Source: Streptomyces sennicomposti (GTDB lineage: Bacteria > Actinomycetota > Actinomycetes > Streptomycetales > Streptomycetaceae). From it: a stretch of 64,000 nt of DNA. The stretch spans positions 1 through 64,000 of the forward strand of contig NZ_JAIOAB010000041.1 of the NCBI RefSeq assembly GCF_019890635.1, given 5' to 3'. A program made the translations under genes and the position numbers. Shown here in pieces: positions 52,964-61,126 of this stretch; position 1 is the first letter of the stretch; the number at the start of each line of letters is the position of its first letter. The notes under the pieces are model-generated. The model did not search any database. It was not told the DNA's origin and worked only from the letters and a program-made list of their open reading frames with translations.

Positions 52964-53224
52964 GCCAGTGCCCCCATGCATGAAAAGTGGCAGGGCGGGT
53001 GACGGGTCCGCCGAAGCGGCACCGAACCCGTTGATCGCATAGTAGGCATAAAAGAACCGAGTGCGACAAGACCCGCCAGGCCCCGAGGGTGGGTAGGGCC
53101 GCCGCCCGCGGACCATGGGTCATGCCCGGGCAAAGATCCTTCGATTGCCTGGACACCCTCACCAACTGCACCGTACGGTAGGCTTGTTGAGGTGCATGCT
53201 GACCAGCATATGGGGGAAACCACG

Positions 53225-54376
53225 GTGCGGCGCGCTGTATTTCACGAGGAACATGAAGCTTTCCGTTCGGTGCTGCGGGGCTTAATCGAGGCCGAGGTCG
53301 TACCGGTCTACTCCGAATGGGAAGCCGCTGGTCGGGTACCGCGCGATTTTTATCGCAAGCTGGGCAAGCTGGGCATTTTTGGTTTCGGTGTGCCGGAGGA
53401 GTTCGGCGGATCGGGTGCGGCGAGTTTCAAGTTCAATGCCGTGATCGCCGAGGAGTGCGCAAGAGCTGGCGTCACCTTCGGTGGCGCCAGCGCTCACCTG
53501 GCACTGCCGGCCACGTTCGTGAAGTACACGACGGAGGAGCAGCGGCGGCGCTGGCTGCCGGGCTTCGTCACCGGCGATCTGATGACAGCCATCGCGATCA
53601 CTGAGCCGGAGGCGGGCTCCGACGTCGCCGGTATACGGTCAGCCGCCCGGCTCACGTCCGACGGCACGCACTATGTGCTCAACGGTGTCAAGGCCTATGT
53701 CTCCGGTGGGGCTCAGGCGGATCTGGTGCTCGTCGTCTGCCGCACCTCCGCCGACGAGACCGACCGACGCGGCGGGATGTCACTGCTCGCCGTTGACACC
53801 GCGGCCCCGGGCGTGTCGATCCACTCCGAACCGACGACGCTGGGCCTTCGGTCGTCCGACATCGTCCACATGACGTTCACCGACGTGCGGGTTCCCGTCA
53901 CGGACGTGATGGGCCGTCCCGGAGAGGCCTTCGACTGTCTGGCCGACATCTTTCCCCAGGAGCGGCTCGGCATAGCCGTGGGCGCCTACGCCCACGCTGC
54001 AGCGGCCGTTCGTCTGACCGTCGAGCACGTCAGGACACGCACGGCCTTCGGCAAGCCTGTCGCCGCCTTCCAGAACACCAAGTTCGTGATCGCCGACTGC
54101 CACGCGACGGTGAGCGCCCTGCGGGCGGTGGTGGATCAGGCACTGGAGGCATTCGACGCCGGTGGCCTGACCGCGGAGGAAGCGGCGGCCACCAAGCTGT
54201 ACTGCACCGAAACCGCTTCGGGAATTCTCGACAAGTGCCTGCAGTTGCACGGCGGGCTGGGATTCACCATGGACCACCCGATCGCCCGGTTGTACGCCGA
54301 CAACAGGGCCAGCCGGATCTTCGGCGGTACCAGTGAGATCATGCGCACCATCGTGGCCAAGTCCATAGGGCTCTGA
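53225..54376 (+). CDS. acyl-CoA dehydrogenase in the diterpenoid cluster
   Basis: 383 residues. FAD-binding AITEPEAGSDVAGI, a GGTSEIMR C-terminal motif, and LHGGLGFTMDHPIARLYAD. The medium-chain position for the catalytic glutamate (YEGT) is FGGT here; instead a FPQERLGIAV segment supplies E246, the long-chain/isovaleryl-type position. Start is uncertain: the GTG at 53225 has a GGGGGA site at 9 bases, while a GTG at 53192 lies 7 bases after a TAGGCT -10 and could be leaderless. The first about 200 bases are noticeably less GC-rich than the surroundings. It may desaturate the acyl donor used by the acyltransferase. Confidence 0.9.
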   Translation: MRRAVFHEEHEAFRSVLRGLIEAEVVPVYSEWEAAGRVPRDFYRKLGKLGIFGFGVPEEFGGSGAASFKFNAVIAEECARAGVTFGGASAHLALPATFVKYTTEEQRRRWLPGFVTGDLMTAIAITEPEAGSDVAGIRSAARLTSDGTHYVLNGVKAYVSGGAQADLVLVVCRTSADETDRRGGMSLLAVDTAAPGVSIHSEPTTLGLRSSDIVHMTFTDVRVPVTDVMGRPGEAFDCLADIFPQERLGIAVGAYAHAAAAVRLTVEHVRTRTAFGKPVAAFQNTKFVIADCHATVSALRAVVDQALEAFDAGGLTAEEAAATKLYCTETASGILDKCLQLHGGLGFTMDHPIARLYADNRASRIFGGTSEIMRTIVAKSIGL

Positions 54377-54632
54377 ACGAGTCTTTCCAGCCCCGGCGTG
54401 ACGGGCGGTCTCCGGTTGGCCGCGCCGTGCCGGACAGTCCGGGGACGCGTGGGCCGAGTGGTTCCGAGGCCGCGCCGCTGACCGCCCGGGCCGGGGTGCG
54501 GGCGTCTGGACTCATCCCCCTCACTGCTTCCCCCTCCTCGGTCTGTCCCCCGGTCCGCGGTCCCCGTCCCGGCCGACTGCCCCCTGAGGCGTGGCGAAGT
54601 CGGCCCTGTGTCGGCCAAACCCGCCGGCTGCC

Positions 54633-55418
54633 TCACTCGCGGTCGGCGTTGCGCGAGCGGTGCGTGACATTGAGCCCGGCGCCCACCACCGCCCCGCCGG
54701 GCCGCCGCCCGCGGCGCCCCGGGCCGCCGTGGCGGACCCAGGCGAACAGGAAGCCGAGCCCGAAGCCCACCACGTGCGCCAGGTACGCCACCCCCGGCCC
54801 CTGGCCCGCCCGGCCCGCCGCCAGCCACTGCAGGCCCGCCCAGAACGGCAGCACCACCCACGCGGGCAGCCTGAGCGGCAGGAAGAACAGGAACGGCAGC
54901 ACACTGGTCACCCGGGCCCGGGGGAACAGGTAGAGGAAGGCGCCGAGGACCGCCGAGATCGCCCCCGAGGCGCCCACCAGGCTCTGGTCCGAGGCGGAGT
55001 GGGCGAGGGCGTAGCCGACCAGGGCGAGGTAGCCGCAGCCGGTGTAGAAGAGCGTGAACCTGACCCGGCCCATGCGCTCCTCGGTCATCGCCCCGAAGAC
55101 GTGCAGGAACAGCATGTTGCCGAGCAGGTGCACCCAGCTGCCGTGCACGAACAGGGCCGTCGCCGGGGTGAGGGCGGCGCGGGCGGAGCCGGTGAACAGC
55201 TCGGCGGGGATCACGCCCCAGCGCCGGAAGTAGGCCTGCTGCGCGGCGAGCAGCGCGTCCCCGGAGCCGTGGGCCGGGTTCAGGCCCCCGGCCGGGCCGA
55301 TCGCGAAGACCAGACAGCACAGGACGATCAGCGTCCTCGTCACCGGCGCCCGCGTGGTCCGCACCGCCCGCAGGGCCCCGACCGCCCGGACGGCCACCGT
55401 GTTCCTGTACCCGATCAT
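54633..55418 (-). CDS. rhomboid-family intramembrane serine protease
   Basis: 261 residues, six membrane segments. Catalytic serine in GASGAISAVLG and histidine in AHVVGFGLGF; FVHGSWVHLLGNMLFLHVFG is the conserved loop-1/TM region. The basic, glycine-rich C-terminal tail is cytoplasmic. The ATG at 55418 is chosen; upstream ATGs add only low-complexity residues. The 256 bp before it (54377-54632) hold nothing I recognise. It is the first core gene after the island. Confidence 0.9.
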   Translation of the reverse strand: MIGYRNTVAVRAVGALRAVRTTRAPVTRTLIVLCCLVFAIGPAGGLNPAHGSGDALLAAQQAYFRRWGVIPAELFTGSARAALTPATALFVHGSWVHLLGNMLFLHVFGAMTEERMGRVRFTLFYTGCGYLALVGYALAHSASDQSLVGASGAISAVLGAFLYLFPRARVTSVLPFLFFLPLRLPAWVVLPFWAGLQWLAAGRAGQGPGVAYLAHVVGFGLGFLFAWVRHGGPGRRGRRPGGAVVGAGLNVTHRSRNADRE

Positions 55419-55572
55419 GTGCACAGAGCATGGCGTAACGGGACGCATCCGCACAGACCGCCTCGCCGCCGTGGACACCCGGGCGGCGAGGGCCCGCCAG
55501 GCCGTAGGGTTACGAGCCGGCGCTCCAGGGAAGCTGGCGCGTCACGGAGACCAGAACGAAAGTGAAGCCACG

Positions 55573-55812
55573 ATGACGGTTCCCCTGCCGACCGCCACGA
55601 CGCGGTGGCGCTGCGCCCTCTGCGGCAACCTCACCCGCTTCGACGTGACGCGCTCGTCGAAGGTCGTCGAGTACGTCCATCTGGACCTGGCCGGCGAGCC
55701 GAGCGTCGAGGAGCGAGAAGTGGTCAGTGAGACCATCGAGTCGGTGCGCTGCCGCTGGTGCAACGCGGTGGACAAGGTGGAACTCGTGGACAGGCCGGGC
55801 GCCGGCTCCTGA
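55573..55812 (+). CDS. small zinc-ribbon protein
   Basis: 79 residues with two CxxC knuckles, CALCGN near residue 15 and CRWCNA near residue 60, enclosing FDVTRSSKVVEYVHLDLAGEP. Probably a structural zinc-binding protein; similar short proteins precede the NYN gene in other Streptomyces. It is separated from the next gene by 61 bp, same strand. Confidence 0.75.
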   Translation: MTVPLPTATTRWRCALCGNLTRFDVTRSSKVVEYVHLDLAGEPSVEEREVVSETIESVRCRWCNAVDKVELVDRPGAGS

Positions 55813-55873
55813 GCGGAGCGGGCCCCGCACAGGCGATCCCCGGACGGGGGTCCGGCAAGACATTGGGGTGAGG

Positions 55874-57223
55874 ATGGTGGAGACACGAGGCGGGGAGCCG
55901 GACGACGGCGCCGCTGAGGTGCTCGACCGTCCCCTGCCCGACGGCGTGCGGCGCCGGGTCGTGCAGATCGTGGCCGACGCCTTCGGCCGGCTGACCGTCG
56001 CCGAGCTGCCGGCCCAGCTGCGCCAGTACGCCCGGTTCGCGCCCAACCGGCGGGCCAAGTTCGCCGGCAACGCGATGGCGGCGGCCCTGGAGGGCGACAC
56101 GCTGTTCCGCCAGCGCGTGGGGGAGAAGTTCAAAGAGGCCGAGCCGGAGCTGTCCGGCGCCCTGGACTCCGGCTCCCCGCCCCCGGCCGCGGACCCGCTC
56201 GACGTGGCGGCCGCGGCCTATGTGCTGCGCCCGCCGGGCTGGGTCAAGCTGGTGACCGCCGCCGGCGAGGAGGTCCAGCGGGCCCACGCCGAACGCGTCG
56301 AGGAGGAGAGCCGGGCCGAGCTGGAGCGGCTGCGCGCCGAACTCGCGGCGGCCCGCGAGCAGACCCGTACGGAGACCGAGCGGCTGCGCGCCGAGCTGGA
56401 CTCGGCCCGCAAGGAGGCCGAGGCGCTGCACCGCAAGCTGCGCGCTGCGCACAGCGACGTCAAGAGGGGCGAGGCGGCGCTGCGCAAGGCGCTGGCCGAG
56501 ACCGAGGCGGCGCGCGCCGAGGGGCAGACGCAGGTGTCGGCCGCCGAGAGCGAGACCCGGCGGCTCAAGGCGCGCCTCGCCGAGGCGGAGTCCGCCCTGG
56601 AGGCCACCCGCAGGGCGGCCCGCGAGGGGCGCAGCGTGGAGGACATGCGGGTGCGGCTGCTGCTGGACACCGTCCTCGACGCGGCCCAGGGGCTGCGCCG
56701 GGAGCTGGCGCTGCCGCCGGTGTCGGTGCGGCCGGCCGAGACCGTGGACGCGGTGGAGCCGGGGCGGATGACCCCGAAGGACATCGCCGCCCGCGCCCTG
56801 TCCGAGCACGACCCGGCGATCCTGGACCAGCTGTTGGCGCTGCCGCAGGCGCATCTGGTCGTGGACGGCTACAACGTCACCAAGACCGGCTATCCGCAGA
56901 TGCCGCTGGAGAAGCAGCGCCTCAGGCTGCTCGGGCAGCTCTCGCAGCTCGCCGCGCAGACCGGTGCGGAGGTCACCTGCGTCTTCGACGGGGCGGAGCT
57001 GGTCGCGCCGGTGCTGCTCGCGCCGCCGCGCGGGGTGCGGGTGCTGTTCTCCAAGCCCGGGGTGACCGCCGACGAGCTGATCCGCCAGCTGGTGCGGGCC
57101 GAGCCCCCCGGCCGCCCGGTCATCGTCGCCTCCACCGACCGCGAGGTCGCCGACGGCGTGGCGAAGGCGGGCGCCCGCCCGGTGGCCTCGGCGATGCTCC
57201 TGAAGCGCTTCTCCGGCGGCTGA
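55874..57223 (+). CDS. NYN-domain (YacP/Rae1-like) RNA-binding protein with coiled coil
   Basis: 449 residues. The N-terminal about 130 residues include RRAKFAGNAMAAALEGD; a long coiled coil (about 135-260) follows, then a C-terminal NYN/YacP domain with PIN-like acidic residues in LVVDGYNVTKTGYP, TCVFDGAE, TADELIRQLV and STDREVADGV. YacP relatives cleave mRNA on the ribosome. The combination of long coiled coil and YacP domain is common in actinobacteria. The ATG at 55874 has a GGGGTGAGG site. Confidence 0.88.
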   Translation: MVETRGGEPDDGAAEVLDRPLPDGVRRRVVQIVADAFGRLTVAELPAQLRQYARFAPNRRAKFAGNAMAAALEGDTLFRQRVGEKFKEAEPELSGALDSGSPPPAADPLDVAAAAYVLRPPGWVKLVTAAGEEVQRAHAERVEEESRAELERLRAELAAAREQTRTETERLRAELDSARKEAEALHRKLRAAHSDVKRGEAALRKALAETEAARAEGQTQVSAAESETRRLKARLAEAESALEATRRAAREGRSVEDMRVRLLLDTVLDAAQGLRRELALPPVSVRPAETVDAVEPGRMTPKDIAARALSEHDPAILDQLLALPQAHLVVDGYNVTKTGYPQMPLEKQRLRLLGQLSQLAAQTGAEVTCVFDGAELVAPVLLAPPRGVRVLFSKPGVTADELIRQLVRAEPPGRPVIVASTDREVADGVAKAGARPVASAMLLKRFSGG

Positions 57224-57466
57224 GGCGGGCGCGGGACACGGGGTGCGATGTCCCGGGGTGCGGCCGCGGTGGGCGGTGCCGTGGTGCGCGGTGTCAGGGC
57301 GGGCAACCGAAAACGGGCATAAGGCAATTCACGCCACAATCCCAACGTAGGGGTTTAACGTCCGAATTGGCGGGCGCGCCGCGCGACCCTGCGTCAACCT
57401 GGGTTCACTTCTCGTGAGTTGAGTGCAAAGAAACCTCTCGAGGGGCGGTATTTTCTGCTGTGGGAT

Positions 57467-57496
57467 TTGAATTCATCACGATGAGGTCACTAGGGT
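57467..57496 (+). promoter_or_regulatory. probable promoter of the first NlpC/P60 gene
   Basis: -35 TTGAAT (57467-57472), 18-base spacer, -10 TAGGGT (57491-57496). A perfect 12-bp palindrome GGGTGATCACCC lies in the leader at 57517-57528. Apart from these, 57224-57548 holds nothing I recognise. Confidence 0.55.
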
Positions 57497-57548
57497 CTGC
57501 CTTCGAACCTCCAAGCGGGTGATCACCCAAAAGAAGGAGATCGCTTCC

Positions 57549-58601
57549 GTGGCGTCCCACCGTCGACCCAAACAGCCCAGCCGCGCACGTGTGACCGTGC
57601 TCACCGCCACCGCAGCGGCCGCCGTCGCGATCAGCGCCCAGGCGGCCAACGCGGCGCCCAGCGCGAAGCCGAGCAAGGACGAGGTCAAGTCCAAGGTCGA
57701 CAAGCTCTACGAGGAGGCCGAGCAGGCCACCGAGAAGTACAACGGGGCCAAGGAGAAGCAGGAGAAGCTCCAGAAGGAGATCTCCACCATCCAGGACAAC
57801 GTCGCCCGCGGCCAGCAGGACCTCAACAAGCTGCGCGACGGCATCGGTTCGATGGCGGCCGGCCAGTACCGCACCGGCGGCATCGACCCCTCGCTCCAGC
57901 TCTTCCTCTCCGCCGACCCGGACGACTACCTGGACAAGGCCTCCACGCTGGACCAGGTCAGCGGCCAGCAGGCCGACGGTCTGAAGAAGATCCAGGACAA
58001 ACAGCGCGAACTCGCCCAGGAGCGCGCCGAGGCCACCGCCAAGCTCAAGGACCTCTCCGCCACCCGGACCGAGCTCGGCAACAAGAAGAAGGAAGTCCAG
58101 AGCAAGCTCGCCGAGGCGCAGAAGCTGCTCAACTCCCTCACGGCGCAGGAGAAGGCGGCCCTGGCCGCCGAGCAGAACCGCGCCAGCCGGGCCAGCGAGC
58201 GCGCCGCCCTCAACAGCGACACCGGCAACCCCGGCAAGATCTCCGCCGGTTCCGGCCGCGCCGGCGCCGCCTTCTCCGCGGCGCAGAGCAAGATAGGCTC
58301 CGCCTACGTCTACGGCGCCACCGGCCCGTCCTCCTTCGACTGCTCGGGCCTCACCTCGTGGGCCTACGCGCAGGCCGGCGTCTCCATCCCGCGCACCTCC
58401 GAGTCGCAGGCCAACATCGGCCAGCGGATCTACTCGCAGAGCCAGCTCCAGGTCGGCGACCTCGTCTTCTTCTACGGCGACCTGCACCACGTCGGCCTGT
58501 ACGCGGGCAACGGCCAGGTGCTGCACGCCCCGCACACCGGAGCCGTCGTGCGCTACGAGGCCATGGGCAACATGCCCTTCCAGTTCGGCGTCCGCGTCTG
58601 A
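57549..58601 (+). CDS. NlpC/P60 peptidoglycan endopeptidase with coiled-coil domain
   Basis: 350 residues. Sec signal peptide ending AANAA, a coiled-coil region (about 38-215) like the regulatory domains of RipA-type hydrolases, and a C-terminal NlpC/P60 domain with catalytic Cys in SSFDCSGLTSWA, His in DLHHVGLYAG and a third polar residue in LHAPHTG. It cleaves D-Glu/m-DAP-type peptide bonds. The GTG at 57549 follows AAGGAG at 9 bases; an in-frame GTG at 57519 precedes that site. It has a tandem paralogue downstream. Confidence 0.94.
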   Translation: MASHRRPKQPSRARVTVLTATAAAAVAISAQAANAAPSAKPSKDEVKSKVDKLYEEAEQATEKYNGAKEKQEKLQKEISTIQDNVARGQQDLNKLRDGIGSMAAGQYRTGGIDPSLQLFLSADPDDYLDKASTLDQVSGQQADGLKKIQDKQRELAQERAEATAKLKDLSATRTELGNKKKEVQSKLAEAQKLLNSLTAQEKAALAAEQNRASRASERAALNSDTGNPGKISAGSGRAGAAFSAAQSKIGSAYVYGATGPSSFDCSGLTSWAYAQAGVSIPRTSESQANIGQRIYSQSQLQVGDLVFFYGDLHHVGLYAGNGQVLHAPHTGAVVRYEAMGNMPFQFGVRV

Positions 58602-58681
58602 CGCCACACCGGTCCGGACCGCCGTCCGGATCAGGCCGCCGTACCGCCCGAACGGGCGAATCACAGTGGCCCGCACGAACC

Positions 58682-58717
58682 CCGCGCCCCGCCTCTGACC
58701 TGTGTCGGAGGCGGGGC
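58682..58717 (+). terminator. hairpin between the two NlpC/P60 genes
   Basis: 12-bp perfect stem GCGCCCCGCCTC / GAGGCGGGGCGC, extended inward by four more pairs around a CTGT loop. Confidence 0.9.
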
Positions 58718-58862
58718 GCCGTGCTGTGCGCGCACCGAGGCGTTTTGGCCGGTGCGTCACCGCGCGGCTACTGTCTGCCGCGTTTCCCCGCCGCCGGAGC
58801 GCACCGCCCCGCCGCGGCCGGGAACGGCCAACCGTCAGCCAGTGGAGGGAGTTCGGCTTCCC

Positions 58863-59897
58863 GTGGGGTCTCATCGCCGCCGTGCGCCGTCCGGGTCGGT
58901 CCGCGGCGCCGGCACCGCCGTCAGTGTCCTGTCCGTCACGGCCGCCGCCCTCGGCGCCCTGCCGGCCGGCGCCGCACCCGCCGCGCCCGCCGCACCGCAC
59001 GGCGACGCCCGCACCGAGGTCGACCGCCTCTACCAGGAGGCCGAGAAGGCCACCGAGTCCTACGACCGGGCCGACGAACGCGCCGACGCGCTGCGCCGCG
59101 AGGTGCACGACCGGCAGGACCGCATCGCCCGGCAGCAGTCGCGCGTCAACGACCTGCGGGACGCGCTGGGTTCGGTGGCCGGCGCCCAGTACCGCTCCGG
59201 CGGCCTCGACCCGGCCGTCGCCCTGCTGCTGACCGACGACCCGGCCGACTACCTCGACAAGGCGGCCGTCCTCGACCGGATCGGCGCCCACCAGGCGGAA
59301 CAACTGAGGGACCTGCGCCAGGCCCTGCGCGAACTCGGCCAGGAACGCACCGAGGCCACCCGCGCCCTGACCGAACTGGCCCGCAGCCGCACGGCGGTCG
59401 CCTCCCACAAGCGGACCGTGGAGCAGAAACTCGCCCGCGCCCGGCGGCTGCTGAACTCCCTCTCCCCGGCCGAGCGGGCCGCCTACGCCCGGGCCTCCCG
59501 CCTCGGCCGCGCCGACCTCCCGGCCGGCCTCGACGACGGCCCGGCCGCCTCCGCCCGCGCCGCCGCGGCCGTCGCCGCCGCCCGCTCCGCACTCGGCCGC
59601 CCCTACGTCTGGGGCGCCAACGGCCCCTCCGGCTTCGACTGTTCGGGCCTGATGCAGTGGTCGTACGCCCAGGCCGGGGTGCATCTGCCGCGCACCTCGC
59701 AGGAGCAGCGCTTCGCCGGCCGGCGCGTCCCGCTCTCCCAGGCCCGCCCCGGCGACCTCGTCGTCTACCGTTCGGACGCCGGGCACGTGGGGATGTACGT
59801 GGGGCACGGCAAGGTGATCCACGCCCCCTACCCGGGCGCGCCCGTGCGCTACGACCCGGTGAACATGATGCCGGTGGCCTCCGTCACCAGGGTCTGA
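58863..59897 (+). CDS. second NlpC/P60 endopeptidase, paralogue of the preceding gene
   Basis: 344 residues with the same plan: signal peptide, coiled coil starting RTEVDRLYQEAEKATESYDRADE (compare KSKVDKLYEEAEQATEKYNGAKE in the first), then NlpC/P60 with Cys in SGFDCSGLMQWS and His in DAGHVGMYVG. It is more Arg- and Ala-rich than its twin, suggesting an old duplication. GTG at 58863 has GGAGGGAG upstream. The hairpin between them suggests separate expression. Confidence 0.92.
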   Translation: MGSHRRRAPSGSVRGAGTAVSVLSVTAAALGALPAGAAPAAPAAPHGDARTEVDRLYQEAEKATESYDRADERADALRREVHDRQDRIARQQSRVNDLRDALGSVAGAQYRSGGLDPAVALLLTDDPADYLDKAAVLDRIGAHQAEQLRDLRQALRELGQERTEATRALTELARSRTAVASHKRTVEQKLARARRLLNSLSPAERAAYARASRLGRADLPAGLDDGPAASARAAAAVAAARSALGRPYVWGANGPSGFDCSGLMQWSYAQAGVHLPRTSQEQRFAGRRVPLSQARPGDLVVYRSDAGHVGMYVGHGKVIHAPYPGAPVRYDPVNMMPVASVTRV

Positions 59898-59929
59898 CGG
59901 CCGCCCCCGGGCCGCCGTACGATCGGGAA

Positions 59930-61117
59930 GTGGCTGGTCGAAGGCGGATGTCGGGTTCCTCGATGACGGCGGTGTGCCTGCTGCTCGCCTCGCTGACGGC
60001 GTGCGGCGGGCCGTCCCCGGCGGACACCGCCCGCCACCAGGTGCAGCTCCTGCTGGACCGGCGGGCCGCCGCCGTCCTGCACCACGACCCGGCCGCCTTC
60101 GCGGACACCGGAGCCCGCGCCCCGTACACCGACCTGAGCGCCGTGCCGCTGGCCGCCTGGTCCTACCGGGTCACCGCGCTGCGCCGCAGCGGCGGCACCG
60201 CCACCGCGGAGGCCGAACTGAGCTACCGGCTCACCGGCTACGACACCGCGCCCGTCACCGTCGCCCGCACCCTGACCCTGTCCACCGCCGCCGACGGCGC
60301 CTGGTACGTCGACGCCGAGCGGCCCGCGCCGAAGACCGCCCAGCAGCTGTGGGACCAGGGCCGGGTGACGGTGGTCCGGGGCGCGCACAGCATCGTCCTC
60401 GGCGTCGGGCAGAGCGACGGCACGCTCCGCGCCTACGCGAGCCTCGCCGAGCGCGCGGTGCCGGCCGTGTCGCGGGCGTGGGGCGAGGACTGGAGCCGCC
60501 GGGTCGTGGTGCTGGTCCCCGGCTCGCTGGACCGGATGGCCGCGCTGCTCGGCTCGACCGCCGCCGGGTACCGGGGGATCGCCGCCGTCACCACCGGCGA
60601 GACGGGCGGCGGCCGGGCGCCCGCCGACCGCGTCATCGTCAACCCGGACGCGTACGGCGTCCTCGGCCCCGTCGGCAAGCAGGTGGTGCTCACCCACGAG
60701 ACCACCCACGTCGCCACCCGCGCCCACACCACCGCCGCCACCCCGCTGTGGCTGTCCGAGGGCTACGCCGACTGGGTCGGCTACCGCGGCGCCGGACGCA
60801 CCCCCGACGAGGTCGCCCCCGAACTCCAGCGCGCCGTCGCCGCCGGCGAGGAGCCCGCCGCCCTGCCCGCCGACGCGGACTTCGGCTTCGCCGGGGACGC
60901 GACCCGGCTCGCCCAGGCCTACGAGGGCGGCTGGCTGGCCTGCCGGATGATCGCCGCCCACTGGGGCGAGGACCGGCTCGACGCCTTCTACCGGGCCGTC
61001 GGCGCCCACCAGCGGCGCGCCGGCGCGGTCGAGGACGCGCTGCGGACCGTGCTGGACACCACCCTGACGGAGTTCACCGCCCGCTGGCGCGCGTACCTGC
61101 GGGCCCAACTCGGCTGA
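59930..61117 (+). CDS. lipoprotein with gluzincin-like metallopeptidase motif
   Basis: 395 residues. Lipobox SLTAC (C25) after a short hydrophobic stretch. An NTF2-like segment may cover about 35-135. The C-terminal part contains H256-E-T-T-H260 and a downstream glutamate in LSEGYADWVGY (E277), the HExxH...E arrangement of M1-type gluzincins. No experimental role is known to me. GTG at 59930 lies 7 bases after a TACGAT -10, so the message may be leaderless; an ATG at 59948 is the alternative. Confidence 0.82.
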   Translation: MAGRRRMSGSSMTAVCLLLASLTACGGPSPADTARHQVQLLLDRRAAAVLHHDPAAFADTGARAPYTDLSAVPLAAWSYRVTALRRSGGTATAEAELSYRLTGYDTAPVTVARTLTLSTAADGAWYVDAERPAPKTAQQLWDQGRVTVVRGAHSIVLGVGQSDGTLRAYASLAERAVPAVSRAWGEDWSRRVVVLVPGSLDRMAALLGSTAAGYRGIAAVTTGETGGGRAPADRVIVNPDAYGVLGPVGKQVVLTHETTHVATRAHTTAATPLWLSEGYADWVGYRGAGRTPDEVAPELQRAVAAGEEPAALPADADFGFAGDATRLAQAYEGGWLACRMIAAHWGEDRLDAFYRAVGAHQRRAGAVEDALRTVLDTTLTEFTARWRAYLRAQLG

Positions 61118-61126
61118 CGGCGCCCG

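Noticed and set aside
57224..57548. c-di-AMP (ydaO) riboswitch before the NlpC/P60 gene
   Set aside because: Such riboswitches precede cell-wall hydrolases in Streptomyces, but the conserved ydaO blocks are not present here.
57519..57548. Earlier GTG start for the first NlpC/P60 gene
   Set aside because: It lies upstream of the AAGGAG site that serves the GTG at 57549, and sits in a perfect palindrome.
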